64,000 nt of DNA, taken from Bathynomus jamesi (lineage: Eukaryota > Arthropoda > Malacostraca > Isopoda > Cirolanidae). Of this stretch, positions 38,112 through 48,990 are shown in pieces; position 1 is the stretch's first letter, and each line of letters begins with the position of its first letter. Under the pieces are notes generated by a model. It worked only from the letters and a program-made list of their open reading frames with translations. It did no database searches and was not told the origin of the DNA. The stretch lies in assembly GCA_023014485.1 (NCBI GenBank), contig JAJOZX010012280.1, positions 1 through 64,000 on the forward strand, in the 5' to 3' direction. Made by a program: the position numbers and the translations under genes.

Positions 38112-41100
38112 TAATATATATATATACAGGGTGGCGCCAAAGTCGCGCATTATAGGAATTTTCAGTGTTGATTATATAGTTTTTTCTTTTAAGTAGGGGA
38201 TGGCTGCGAAATTAATAGACGAGGGCGCGAGCTCGGTTTTAATGTATGGAATACCTTGTACAACAAATCGATGAATCGGTACAGAATTTAAATTCTGTAC
38301 CGATTCATCGATTTATACTACCTTGTATTCCATGCATTAAAATCAAGCTCTCTCTCTCTCATCTATTGTTAATTTCGCAGCCATCCCCTACCTAAAAGAA
38401 GAAAAATAATATATTATAGTCAACACTTAAAATTCCTATGATGCGCGACTTTTAAGCCACCCTGTATGTAGGTTTGCTGTTAGTAAATAAACACCCCGAT
38501 GATTGTCCTCAAGAACAAAGAGGAGATTGTAGGCACTACACAATCTTTTCAAAATTTATTAGGGACCTTGATTTTGGCTCTCCTCTCGTATATATGGGGG
38601 GGGGCGAGGGCGTAATTTTGGCGGACCTTACCCCCCTCCTTCCTACATAAAAGAAAGGCAAAGTTCATGAATGAAATTGGCAGAATGTGTGTCAGCTCTG
38701 CATAATGGAAAGCACCACGACTAAATATATTCATTCAATAAAGGTTTGTATTTATCCACTTTAATATCAAATAAAAAACTATGGAAAAACCAAAAGGTGT
38801 TTATTTACTTCTGTCAAAGTGTGTGTGTGTGTGTGTGTAAACCCAAATCTAATTCGTGAGGAACTTTAAAGTGCCCTTTCTCGGCGAATTTATTTCCAAA
38901 ACTGTATGTACACAGATGCGAGTCCTTAAAGAGTAAAACCTCGTTCCACGAACACGATCATCGTTCTCTATTTTAAAAAGTGAAAAACGGAAAGATGTTT
39001 TTGAATAAAATATAAATTTCTCACCGTTCGTCACCTTTCGATCTTTCATGGAAACACTTAAAGAACCTATTTTGTCGAAGCCGCATTCATTCGTCTTCGC
39101 AGATTGCAGGAATCGTCTGTTGATAACTGACGATACCAATGAGATAAAAACCAGAGGCCACACCAGGAGAGACTGAATACAGTACTTTATAGCCATTGCC
39201 TGACAAAATTATTTTCAAATTTGGGGTAAAAAAAATAAAAACAAAATAAAACTTAAAAATGAGGGGAAACTGGGGGGTAAAATTATTGAAAAATGAGGGG
39301 AAACTCGGGGGTAAAATTATTGAAGAGAGCTAAAATTAAATTTCAATGTTCAGAAGTGGTTAAATAAAAATGGAGCAGCTCGATGCAAAATGATTTAGAA
39401 CTATCAACAATAAAAATTCACTTACTTTACTCATAAAGAAATTATTGAACTTCTTTTTACGAGAGACACTCTTCACAGATTTGAAATTTAAAGCTTCCGA
39501 CGAAGTCAATCTACAATATGGATTTGGTTCCAGAAAACCTCGTACTATGGCTTCGAATTCCGACGACAAACCTTGAAAAAGGAATAATCCATCGTTAAAC
39601 GCTTTTACATTATCGCCATCGTGAGACAATGAGGTCGGGGGGGGATTCAAATTTGGTGATGATAACCCAGGAGTTAGAGAAATGGGCCACATTAGTTGAC
39701 CTGAGCGCTGTGCTGTGCCAATTTTTGGACCCGCTCGCTGATTATTACGTACATTTGTCAACCCATTTCCGAGTTTCTACGGGGTGGAAACTCGCTTGAA
39801 CTCGGGATTGAAAACAATCGAGTCACTTAAACACATGAGAATACATAAGAATTACCACCGGGAATATACCACCCAACACTGGGGGTGGGGTGTTCATTTT
39901 CACCTCTCGTGCGAAGGTTAGGGGTATAATACCTCCAGTGGTACGTCAGGCAAGACCAACATCTCCATTTACACACCTCACACACTGCTTTTATTCATCC
40001 CCGTTCTTCGTTACTACTCTTAAGCAATACTAGTCTTCGTACCATAAAATACACGGTATTCAAAAAGTCGTGCAGTAAATTACTTGCTTAATAATAATAA
40101 TAATAATTATTTTAAGTGATTTCCCCCCAAAAAAGTTTATTTGGAGGGTTTTTGAATTTAAGTTATGTGACATCTTTATTTTTATAACCCTCTTAATAAA
40201 ACTTAATGAGATTCCTTTTTAACACCCTGCCTGTAAGGAAAACGAACTATTTATTTATTTATACGAAGTGAGGGGAAAGAGTTAATGGTCTTATGCTTAC
40301 ACTGTTACACGAATAGTTTCACGAGAACTACAGCAGTATTCTGTCAATCCCTGGTCGTATTAACTTAGAACCGAGAGCGAAGTAAATAGTTTTGACGTTT
40401 CATCGCTTCCAAGCCGTTTAAGTGGGGGACCTACGCACAACGACCTTTGTATACAGATTGATTAATAAGCAAGGTGTTCGCCCATTCTTCAAAATCTGAC
40501 ACCTCTCCAGTAAAAACTATTATGAACACGTCTTAATAAATCCTTCAATAACGAGGGATTTTGACTCAAAATCAAACAAAATTAAAGTACTTTCGCGTAA
40601 AGCCTCTCTTTTTGGGAGGTCGGGACTCAGGCGTATATTCTCAAAGTGCCTCAACTGTATTTCAAATAAGATTCCAAGATAGTACGCTTGGGTTAAATAC
40701 TAAAATCCAGTATTTCCTACTACTCGCAAAAAGATTTCCCAAAATCTAGTACTGTTAACAATTCAAAAACCCTCCAAATAAACTTTTTTGGGGGGAAATC
40801 ACTTAAAATAATGATTATTATTATTAAGCAAGGAATTCAAGAATACGGACAGACTATTGTCAAACAAATCCTGGGGACCCCCCGCCCCTCACCCTTATAC
40901 TCCAACGATGGAATACTTCCGGTGCGTAGTTCGTGCCACTGGGGGCCGCTGTGAGGAAGGAAGTAGTCCGTGGCAACCTCAAGCATGACCATACCCAAGC
41001 TGAAGATGTCTGCGGCGGGTGTATATATATTTTGCAAGCATTCGGGTGCCAAATACTTGGGGTCTCCCTCTACAGCCTCTGCGGGATAACCCTGGAGGAG

Positions 41101-44100
41101 AAAAGGTGATTTGATTTTAAAATTACTGTCAGCAAACTTTAATCTCCTCCAAATACTTCACTCGCTGACGACGCCCTACACTATTTTCATGAAAGATACC
41201 CCAGCTTCATGTTTTAGACAATGAACTGATTCAATCGCCGCGCATACTCTGTTAACAATTAGTCTATGAGTGGCAGGCAACTTTCTTTTTTGTTTTTCAT
41301 CTCGGGTTACTATCGACATCTAGAGCAATTCGCGAGCTTAGTATCACATTCCAAAATAGACCGAGGAACATATACTTATCCAGGCGCTACATCGGTAGAA
41401 CCTTACTTGATTTAATGAAATAATTGTGGCTGCTTTCCGCTACCAATATATCAATATTTGATATCAAAGTCGTTGTTCTTAAAGGGTGATCGGTGCCGAT
41501 TTTTGACGAGTTTCACCGCCGAGAATGAATGATCACAAATATAAAGGTATTAGAAATAGGGCATGGTTAATTAATAATTTTTAGAAAAAAGTGATGGATG
41601 ATGAAATTTTCTAAGTTAATCAATGATTAACTGATTAAAAATTAGATACTTCTGAAAAGAGTGAGAAAGAGCTTTTGTTTCTGTTGCGTGAGATAAAACG
41701 GAAGAAAACATTTTGCTCAAACATTTAGTTTGCTTTCGTTCAAGAAATCAGGCATGGGCGGATTGGGCAGTTTATACACGCAAAAAGGTGCCAAATTCAA
41801 ATGATACATTACAAAATTTAAGTAAAATGATACTGAAATTAGGAGGAAAATTAATCACTTCCCATTATTTTCAAAAAATATTTTTTAATTAATGATTAAA
41901 TTCAAAACAATGATTAACTGATTAATCAGAACCATGCCCTAATAGCAAATTGGCATGGTTATACAGTATATTAATTACATCCAGTGACTGGTATTCTTTC
42001 ATTTTCTTTTTATGAAAATAATTTTAGTTTTAGTTTACTTAGTTTCCTAACTTAAAACATTCAAGAAACTAATTTCCTCACTACATCGGGGTGAGTGTGC
42101 CCCAAGGGTCACCTGAGCCAGAGCAGAAACGGAGAAAGCAGCCAACTCAACTCCACCCGATGTCAGCAGCGGGGAACGAACCAGCGCCACACCGTTCGGA
42201 GTCCGCCACCGTAACCACTGAACTACCGGGCGTTCACTATTTACTAACTTTCGTTAATTTCCGAATGCTGGGCGGGCAATTTAACGAGTAATTGAGGGCA
42301 AATGGTTGCCCACTGGTCTACAACAACTGCAAAAACAAACAACAAATTCCTATAAAGCCACAAGTAGCAATCGCGGTGTATGACGTTTCAACTCTTAAAA
42401 TAATATCCACCATCGAGTCAATATGCGAAAATTGAATAACTTAACCACCATAATAAACTAGAGCCTAGTCTCCTTAAAGGATAAAGAAAACATAAGAGCT
42501 TACATTCGTGAAATCAATGACGAGTCCAAAATCACCAAGTTTGCAATGTCTGTCCATCCCGATGAATATATTTTCAGGTTTCACATCCATGTGCATCAAT
42601 TTATGCTCATGAAGGTGGTGCAGTCCCTGTAAAGTTTAAAGTCCTCACAATACATTATTCGGTCTCTTCCACCAAGTAGTATGAAGCGAGATGACAGGAT
42701 GCACAGTCTTCTTACAATATATGTACATTAAGTGTTAAACTGGTCCTCCTGGTTTTCACTTTCGCCCGAATTGATATTCTGGTGGTCAGGCTTGGATTCA
42801 TGGCTTAACGTGAAATCCAAACCACAACCCGCCAAGAAAGTCCAAAATCACTGCCCGAACCAGGACTCGAACTCTCGACTTCTAGCTTGCCAACCCAGCA
42901 ACTCAACTACTAGTCTACGCAGGCAGTTCTTAAAACGTAAATGTATACATATCACTGGAATTAAGTGTGTGTGTGTGTGTGTGATACACACAAACCGTGC
43001 ATGGAACAAGGAATTCTTCTAGGATAATTAAATCCACTATAGTCCGAATAAGTAATGGTAAATGACAAATACCATAGTTTTTCTTTTTCATGATGCTAGC
43101 CCGACGCGGGTAATGGGTCACTCGCAAAGAGGTCCCAAAAATATAGCTTCCCTCACCAGCTATCTGCAAAGCAGATAGGATCCAGCTTTGGGACAGGATC
43201 TAGGGTTTAAAGCAGTCTAGCCCAGCTACACTTAGAACCTCAATATAAGCAAAAGACTCGCTGCCTTCACGTCAGATTGAATACATCAAAGAAAAAGGGG
43301 TAACTATTATATTTTTAGCCAAAAACCAAAACTTAAACCTTAACTGGCAGAAACTTCAGGGAACCATTCCGAGTTCATTCCCATCTTGAAACGGACATGT
43401 TGTGTGTCTTGAAAAGTGGACGCTCAATTCTGCCAGTTGAGGTTTGTTTTGTTTTTTGGCTAAAAAATATAATAGTTACCCCTTTTTCTTTGATGTATTC
43501 AATCTGACGTGAAGGCAGCGAGTCTTTCGCTTATATTGAGGTTCTAAATGTAGCTGGGCTAGGCTGCTTTAAACCCTAGATCCTGCCCCAAAGCTGGATC
43601 CTATCTGCTTTGCAGATAGCTGGTGAGGGAAGCTATATTTTTGGGACCTCTTTGCGGGTGACCCGTTGCCCGCATCAGGCTAGCATCATGAAAAAGAAAA
43701 AGTATGGTATTTGTCATTTACCATTACTTATTCGGACTATAGTGGATTTAATTATCCTAGAAGAGTTCCTTGTTCCATGCACGAGTCTGTGTGTATCATA
43801 AAAAACCTCAGGGAACCATTCTGAGTTCATTCCCATACATACGCAGCATATGTAGCTGTTGGACAGAATATTGTAATGGAAACACCCACATTCTCAGTGC
43901 TGTATTTTCTTATAACATTAATGGCGTTATATACTTAAGTTGATGTGAATAAATATAATATTGAGATAATCGTCTAATTCAATATGCTGATATGGTATTT
44001 CCAAGTTCTTGCAGAGTAAAAAAAAATGGCGGTTGGAAAAATTGTCAATGACTGAAAGGGGCATGATAGTAGGAGCCCGTTCCATGTATTCGTAACCTTG

Positions 44101-47100
44101 AGGACTGTTCTTCGAGATGCAGGGACAACCACGCGATTTTTAATACTTTATTACTTCTATCACATCATTTTTGTCCCTCGCCAAACAGCCCTTAATTAGG
44201 GCTTGTATTTCCCGATCGATACACTCTAGTTTGTTACTTTTCTGGTATTGTTGTCTACGCAATTAACTAACTTCGCGGCTACTCTCTCTCTCTTTTGTGG
44301 AATAGTGTTCATTTTTCTCTCTAAATAACTCCTTTCTCCTTTTGGCTGTGCTTTCGGAGCATATTTTCCTAAAATTTCCAATACCTTTTCTGCCAAGGTT
44401 ATTAGCATTTCTTATGTTGCTTCATCATCTAAGACATTATATATATATATATATATATATAGTGGTTATACAACAGATGATGCAGTTATCCACTAACGTT
44501 TTACCTTTTATTATTATAATATATACGCCTCAGTGCTGCACTGGTTAGCATCAGACTATGAATCCACTGGCCCCGGGTTCGATTCCCTGGGTAGCCTAGT
44601 GGTTAAGACGCTGGGCTGCTGATCGGGAGGTCGTGAGATCGAGTCCGGGCGAAGACTTTGTAAGTACTGACGACCCAAGGTGGGTCGTGGTTCGGATTCC
44701 ACGTTAAACTGTAGGTTTAAAGTGGAGCAACAAGCTTGACCTTTGTCAGAATGAACAATTCAGGTGGAAGCAAAACTAAGGTTGCCAAGATATACTCATA
44801 CAATCTGGTCTAGTAAATAAATTCAGACAAAAATGTAAAAACAAGGAAGTGCTTGGGTAAATAAATGAAATAATCACATCCACCCTAAACGTAAGTGTTT
44901 AAATTTGTATTATTTGCATTCTGAAGCAATAAGCAAACCAGATGTTCTCTTCTTTATTTATGTTGGACTCTCTTACCTGCAAAATGTCAACAAGGAAAGA
45001 CCAAAGTTCATTCTCCGAGAATTCATGATTATTGAAGAGGATTTCTGCTAATGAATACTGGCACACCTATAATTGATGTAAAAATAAGTAAATAAAACTT
45101 TTATATCCAAGCCCGGAAATAAAATCGACCAAAAATAAAAATGTCAAAATTTTTGTTAATTTTGTCTTTTTGGGATTTCATTCCTTTCGGTAAAAATAAA
45201 TAAAATAAGTCCAGAAATTGACATCGTAAAAAATTACACATTTGATAAAAACCTTCACTAAGAACCAATATACATTTTACATTCTCAATGGGGTGGCCAA
45301 TGTGCTTCACCTCAAGACTAAACGTATTTGATAACTAGGTCTAATAGCGACAACATTTGGGTTTTTAACTCCCTTTTCAATGACAAAGGGAACCTACACC
45401 TTCATGTGGAATCTAAACTACCCGAGGGTCAGTACATAATCTAAATGCGGAGGAGGGTTCCCTATCCAATTATTGACCAGACCTAACATCGCTTAACCTA
45501 TCTGATCTAACGGGAAGTGGTGTTGCGACGTGGCCCCATAAGAAAACTGACAAAATGGTATAAATATCTTATTTCCTACACTGACTCAATTCTCTTGGCA
45601 ACATCCAGTAAAATTCGGCTCTGCTAATTACTAAAATCTTCAGAATCAGAAATTAACGAGTGATAAGAAATAGATCCAATTATAATCGAATACATTCGAA
45701 CCTAACTACTACGGAGTAACTCTCTAAACAAACTACCTTATTTTACTTCCTTTTTCTAAAATAAAGTGAACCTTCATTTCCTTTTGATCATGTCTACTCT
45801 TAGGCTGGCCGCTCACAGGATCATTTTGTGACTCATGACTGACAACATGGGTCGTGACGACTCGAGTAAGGTGTTAATTTACATTGACACAATGGGAGTC
45901 TCGCACACTGCAGCGACCGCGACGCGACTGTGCGAGGCTCCCATTCTGTCAATGTAGATTAACACCCGACTCGAGTCGTCAGTTGTGAGTCGTGAGACGA
46001 TCCTGCACGCGCCCGGCCTTAACGAATGAATTAGTTTAGTACCTCTGTGAGAAGATACAAGTGATTAGCCTCCTCCCACGCTCTGTAGAACCTGACGCAG
46101 TTCACGTGAGGTGGCAACTGTTCGTGTTTCTGGACTTCTTGAATTTTGTGAAATCTATGACACAAACCAATGGATTAATCTTCCAACGTGATAGGTAAAG
46201 AGTATGATGATAAATGAGTGGAGGGCGGCCAGAAACTGGCACAGTGCTCAGGCCAACTAATGCGGCCTATTGTGCTAACTCCTATATTATTATTATTATT
46301 ATTATTACCAGCACCATCGTGATTCGAGCCCCCGACCTCAGTGTCTTCACTTCGCTTATAGGGAAACGGTGTTACCCGAGCTACAGGAACTGGCCAGAGA
46401 GTATGTTGCAATATAATGAATGTTTTATCTAATTTTGTACATCATACTCCGCACATGCTTACGTATAATAATTATTAGCACAAATGAAAGTGGTTTAGGA
46501 GTATGGGTTATCATGTTCAGCTTTAGAAGGAAAGTGAAGAAGTGCCACATAAATTTGGCTGCCAATAGCCAAGCACTGATTTCACTAGTCAAAATTATAC
46601 AATTTAAGATTGAAACAATGGCAATAGTCAGTTATTAAATTATCAGTAGATTCGCGCATCGAGTTAGCAATGATAGAGTGGAGCATTTTCCGGATGTAGT
46701 CTCCTCAACTTCATTACCCACGAGGTAAAAAATTCAAAAGTGACAGTAATATTTGATGAGAAAACTAATAACAGAGGAGGTATCACAGCCAAAAATAGCA
46801 AAAGGAATACAGAAATCTTTTTGTAGTCACTAAAATGGCCATCATCAATGATGTATCAACTGACCTATCTAACTGTCCTCTGTACTTAAGCAACATTCTT
46901 TTGCATGCGTACGATAAGCCATTCTCTTTGCTGATGACTTTAAAAACTTCTCCAAAGGAGCCCCTCCCTAGTAGCTTTTCAACAGTGTAGCACTGCTCAA
47001 AGTATGTGCCTTTGTTTGTTGAATATAAAGGACTATCAGAGATAAATGCTGCAAAGAAAAACAATGAAAATTTAATTAAAAAATATGTTGCCCCACAGGA

Positions 47101-48422
47101 ATATAATGAGTGCTCCCCCATTTTTTTTTTTCCACTTTCAATGTACATATCTTACACCTTTAAGATATATTTAAGTAAACACACGCAATCAATATCTTCC
47201 ACTTGGTGAAGGGCTTGGACACACTGTGGGATGAATGTGATCAGATTTTGGATGATGCTAGGGTCCAAATTTTGCCAACTTAAATCAATATTCCTTTCAC
47301 AGTTCATACAAACATGCCAGGACCCTCATTTTCCTCAAATGGTGATTAAGATGCTCTCAAACACATTCTATATGATTGATACCCAGGATTCTTAGAGCTC
47401 CAAGGAAGAACTTCTAATCCATTTTCTTTTTTATTTGTGACAGGTTGCACAGTCTTCTTGCAACACAATTTAAACTGTTTTTAATGGAACAGTGAAAGAT
47501 ATTTCTCGAGGATAGAAGTCTTTCCTGGAATTCAATCCCTCAACAAATACCAGACCCAACCTTCTAGCATCCCATATTGCTGTCCGACCATAACACAAAC
47601 TGCCACGCTGTACTGATAACTATACGCAAAACTCTTTGACAATTCGACTTTCACCACAGCCCCTGTGCATTCATTTAACATAGACTGATAAAAGATTTAA
47701 CTGAAAAAATAGAACCAAATTTGAAAAAAACTTGTTAATCATTTCCTGGTCCTAATCAAATTTATGCTTTACATTCATTTGCTTTTGTGATCAAAGGTTT
47801 TTGAGGAGTCCACATCTGCTGTATCACAGTTTATGGAGGTGCTGTTAAGTTGCACGGTTGACAAATTTATAGCATTGACAATGTCGGTAAGTCTTGCGCA
47901 TGGATCTGCCCTACCTTGACAAACAGGGATGCTTTGGGTTTGTTTTTTAATAGATGACGGTCTTTTTGGATGCCGAGAATCTTGATTTTCGTTTGTACTA
48001 CCAGAGCTTACATTTGTATGGTCAAACATACTGTGCAGATGTCCAATATCTTGAGCAAAATTTCTCTCTTTCTGACTTGCTATAACCACAATTTAACAAC
48101 AGGTGCAATCATTTGACCATGAGTAAAGGAAGACATGTCATGAGCACCAACATTACAAGACATCTTTTCACCTATATAAGGTTTATTGATGTAGTGACAA
48201 ATTATTTATGCCCTGGTTGTAAACTTTCGCATGTAAATGCTTATGTTCCAATATTTTTCATATGTTCATTTTACTTGTTTTGTAATTACTTTTGGAAATG
48301 CAAAAAGTCTGAGTGCTAGGCCCAGTTTGTGCAGAGCAAACCTAAAGTGATATGACACTGCTCACGATTGAAATGGGTACACAGTTGTGTTGCCTTGGGA
48401 AGAAAACAAACTCACGATGCAT
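30629..48422 (-). CDS. PKMYT1: Myt1 kinase (membrane-associated Cdk1-inhibitory kinase)
   Basis: Ten coding exons, in gene order: 48422-48416, 48079-47915, 47048-46865, 46154-46043, 45066-44977, 42626-42504, 41091-40893, 39571-39426, 39199-39035, 30946-30629. All phases agree and give 502 aa; human PKMYT1 has 499. Myt1 phosphorylates Cdk1 on Thr14 and Tyr15 at ER/Golgi membranes and delays entry to mitosis. Seen: glycine loop GRGSFG at 85-90 and Lys107; catalytic loop HMDVKPEN at 198-205 (Asp200); DFG at 218-220; VEGDPKYLAPE at 234-244; a hydrophobic membrane segment at about 350-368 in its own exon; an acidic Ser-rich tail; and RNLLEVF at 486-492, matching the vertebrate C-terminal cyclin-docking end. 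The kinase exons are certain. The 7-nt start exon (ATGCATC before GTGAGT) and the following 165-nt exon rest on splice and phase agreement. The last intron is about 8 kb. Confidence 0.93.
31708..32603. mobile_element. Inverted dimer of a mariner-type transposase 3' end
   Basis: Two arms of about 440 bp (31708-32146 and 32162-32603) face each other around about 15 bp. Each arm carries the 3' part of a Tc1/mariner-type transposase; the right arm (plus strand) reads DGAPCHYAKIVQDYL, then a damaged segment and PDLTPLDFFAWG, the block with the third catalytic acidic residue, and runs to a stop near 32503. The outer ends read TACACCCTGTA-like. The left arm has decayed differently. It lies in the last Myt1 intron. 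Confidence 0.82.
33248..33590 (+). repeat. 30-bp minisatellite, about 11 units
   Basis: A unit of GTTTACGTTCCCCTACATTA plus CCCGTGTGTA repeats head to tail with almost no divergence except G/A changes (GTGTGTA or GTGTGCA) and edge variants. Because the unit is a multiple of three it is open in more than one frame and makes false ORFs of 90-131 codons (period VYVPLHYPCV). A degenerate echo lies at 36725-36770. It is inside the last Myt1 intron. Confidence 0.95.
33675..34121. mobile_element. pogo/Tigger-like MITE
   Basis: About 447 bp; left end CAGTGGACCCCCGCTTACCG after TA, right end the inverse (AAACGGGGGTCCACTA) running into a (TA)n tract. The ends pair imperfectly further in (ACCGATTGGTTCG against ACCAATTACGAT). 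No transposase frame. Confidence 0.7.
34122..34213 (+). repeat. (TA)n / (CATA)n microsatellite
   Basis: Alternating TA, ACAC and CATA units. The open frames across it encode only IYIYIHTH-type low-complexity strings and are not genes. Confidence 0.95.
34216..34640 (+). mobile_element. 3' end of a CR1-like LINE
   Basis: The plus-strand frame encodes GPRLFNQLPKDLRNVTGV, then VFKKRLDAWLRTVPDEP, the usual C-terminal end of CR1-like reverse transcriptases (FN-x-LP-x-x-LR, a short helix, LD-x-x-L). The upstream 34216-34360 frame has LKARQGTS, probably the same element in another frame. A (CATA)n tail near 34622-34636 marks the 3' end. It is 5'-truncated and sits in the Myt1 intron. Confidence 0.7.
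34662..34850. repeat. Fold-back element with a tRNA-like centre
   Basis: Arms of about 70 bp (34662-34731 and 34782-34850) pair around a 50-bp centre containing CCCGGGTTCGATTCCCGGG, a strong tRNA B-box/T-arm-like hairpin. No complete tRNA can be folded from it. It is followed by a long (TA)n tract. Confidence 0.75.
34852..34943 (+). repeat. (TA)n and (TG)n microsatellite
   Basis: Runs of TA interrupted by ATAATATAATAA, then a (TG)8 run. Low-complexity frames across it are not genes. Confidence 0.95.
36145..36208 (+). repeat. (TA)n microsatellite
   Basis: A nearly pure TA run directly abutting the TA target site of the mariner-type element at 36209. Confidence 0.95.
36209..36621 (-). mobile_element. 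Deletion derivative of a mariner-type element
   Basis: 413 bp with ends CAGGGTGGGCCGTAAGTTTC and their inverse, flanked by TA. On the minus strand the frame contains RYLDQQFPDAWIGRRG, then WPPRSPDLTPLDFYLWG, the transposase 3' part with the third catalytic acidic residue, down to a stop at 36275. The 5' two thirds of the gene are deleted. It is in the last Myt1 intron. Confidence 0.88.
36961..37281. mobile_element. MITE of unknown superfamily
   Basis: About 320 bp with perfect ends ATGTTACGGCCTTTTTGC and their inverse (GCAAAAAGGCCGTAACAT). The interior has a motif TGACGATTGGGTTAAGTCGT that also occurs near 36646. Target-site duplication is unclear. Confidence 0.65.
37287..38065. mobile_element. 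pogo/Tigger-like MITE interrupted by a piggyBac-like MITE
   Basis: Ends CAGTGGATACCCCCTAATTCG and, inverted, CAGTGGATACCCCCTA. No transposase frame. A 248-bp piggyBac-like element is nested at 37764-38011. Confidence 0.75.
37764..38011. mobile_element. piggyBac-like MITE nested in a Tigger-like MITE
   Basis: Ends CCCTTTAAGGATGG and, inverted, CCCTTTACGGACGA, with TTAA at 37760-37763 and 38012-38015. The nesting shows it is younger than its host element. Confidence 0.7.
38127..38464. mobile_element. Fold-back mariner-type MITE
   Basis: Ends CAGGGTGGCGCCAAAGTCGC and an inverse CAGGGTGGCTTAAAAGTCGC. The arms pair through to a centre at about 38296 (GGTACAGAATTTAAATTCTG). An (AAT)n run precedes it at 38070-38110. 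Confidence 0.85.
40083..40832. mobile_element. Fold-back DNA element in a Myt1 intron
   Basis: Terminal inverted repeats of about 74 bp (40083-40156 and 40759-40832), with CTTGCTTAATAATAATAATA at the ends and CCCCAAAAAAGTTTATTTGG inside. The interior of about 600 bp has no recognisable protein. The right end lies about 60 bp from the Myt1 exon at 40893. Confidence 0.75.
42082..42240 (-). repeat. tRNA-derived SINE (family B), minus copy
   Basis: The reverse strand reads GCCCGGTAGTTCAGTGGTTAC, then GGTTCGTTCCCCGC and GTTGAGTTGGCTGC, and ends with GGTGACCCTTGGGGC. It shares this layout with the copy at 27601-27735. The B-box-like GGTTCGTTCC is closer to a tRNA consensus here. Intronic in Myt1. 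Confidence 0.7.
42733..42925 (-). repeat. tRNA-derived SINE (family A), minus copy
   Basis: The reverse strand has a tRNA-like head (TAGACTAGTAGTTGAG, GAGAGTTCGAGTCCTGG), a body with GTGGTTTGGATTTCACGTTA, and a tail near 42733. The same head and body order is found at 44586-44795, 17690-17815 and 54710-54842. Confidence 0.7.
42982..43802. repeat. Fold-back element, about 820 bp, in a Myt1 intron
   Basis: Arms 42982-43351 and 43430-43802 pair nearly throughout around a spacer of about 78 bp. The arms contain CAGATAGCTGGTGAGGGAAG, which also occurs at about 19810-19835, so the arm sequence is a dispersed repeat. Frames in the arms are mirror artefacts. Confidence 0.85.
44437..44461 (+). repeat. 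(TA)n microsatellite
   Basis: A short TA run in a Myt1 intron. Confidence 0.9.
44524..44585 (+). repeat. tRNA-like SINE head
   Basis: Reads GCCTCAGTGCTGCACTGGTT with a good B box GGTTCGATTCC at 44576-44586. It ends directly at the head of the next SINE. It lacks a complete acceptor stem, so it is a tRNA-derived repeat rather than a tRNA gene. Confidence 0.55.
44586..44795 (+). repeat. tRNA-derived SINE (family A), best copy
   Basis: An A-box match TAGCCTAGTGG and a B-box-like AGATCGAGTCC in a tRNA-like head are followed by a body with GGTTCGGATTCCACGTTAAA and CAGAATGAACAATTCAGGTG. At least four copies lie in this window in both orientations, so it is an abundant family here. Confidence 0.75.
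45803..46018. mobile_element. PIF/Harbinger-like fold-back MITE
   Basis: 216 bp with ends GGCTGGCCGCTCACAGGATC and, inverted, GGCCGGGCGCGTGCAGGATC, flanked by TTA on both sides (45800-45802, 46019-46021), the PIF/Harbinger target site. The arms pair through the whole length (GACTCGAGT, TTGACA blocks). Its right end is only about 25 bp from the Myt1 exon that ends at 46043. Confidence 0.75.
46290..46405 (-). repeat. tRNA-like SINE in a Myt1 intron
   Basis: The reverse strand reads GTTCCTGTAGCTCGGGTAAC and later GGGGGCTCGAATCACGATGG, resembling A and B boxes. An (ATT)n run at 46282-46306 lies beside it. Confidence 0.55.
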
Positions 48423-48696
48423 CTTGCTCCTGATGAATCATGCACCCAGACCTCAATAGCCAGGAGTGTCTGCAATGCAAACACGAGCATAGAAATCATT
48501 ATGATAACATAGAGCACCGTTTCTTCCAGTGGTGATAAGCCACATATGAAAGCCTCATTAGTATATTTATCTTCTCTGTACTGTACTTGGCAATAATGCT
48601 GCGAGCTGCTAGTACCCTGAATATGTGTATGGGAAGAGCAATGCTTTGTGAAAAATGGGGAAACCTTTCTTTTACCTTAACTATTAAAATTTGTTA

Positions 48697-48706
48697 TATA
48701 TATATA

Positions 48707-48747
<41 letters not shown>

Positions 48748-48779
48748 CTATATATATATATAATATATAAATATATATG
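48697..48779 (+). repeat. (TA)n microsatellite
   Basis: Interrupted TA run directly upstream of the hairpin at 48780. Confidence 0.95.
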
Positions 48780-48940
48780 CTGCAAGCCCACAAGGAAAAA
48801 GAAAATGATTCCAAGGCCTTTCGTGTATTCAGAGCTACACCTCATCAGGGAATGATGTCCCTGATTCCCTGATGAGGTGTAGCTCTGAATACATGAAAGG
48901 CCTTGAAATCATTTTTCTTTTTCCTTGTGGATTTGCAGCA
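48780..48940. repeat. Hairpin element with hammerhead-like cores
   Basis: The two arms of about 75 bp are inverse copies around GGGAATGATGTCCCTGATTC. Each arm, read outward, has CTGATGA (plus strand 48869-48875), a potential stem II (GTGTA/TACAC), then GAAA (48895-48898). CTGATGA and GAAA are the hammerhead ribozyme core boxes. Stem III and the cleavage-side nucleotides were not found, so it may be a degenerate Penelope-type or retrozyme end. Confidence 0.6.
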
Positions 48941-48990
48941 TTCATTCATTTCACATGTTTAATTGTGTTTCATCTGATATATATATTATA

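Noticed and set aside
44524..44650. Two adjacent tRNA genes
   Set aside because: A and B boxes are present but cloverleaf stems do not close; the second is followed by a conserved SINE body found at other sites.
47775..47914. Extension of the Myt1 exon below 47915
   Set aside because: A GTAGGG donor at 47914 joins in phase to the kinase exon at 47048; the further open stretch has no similarity to Myt1.
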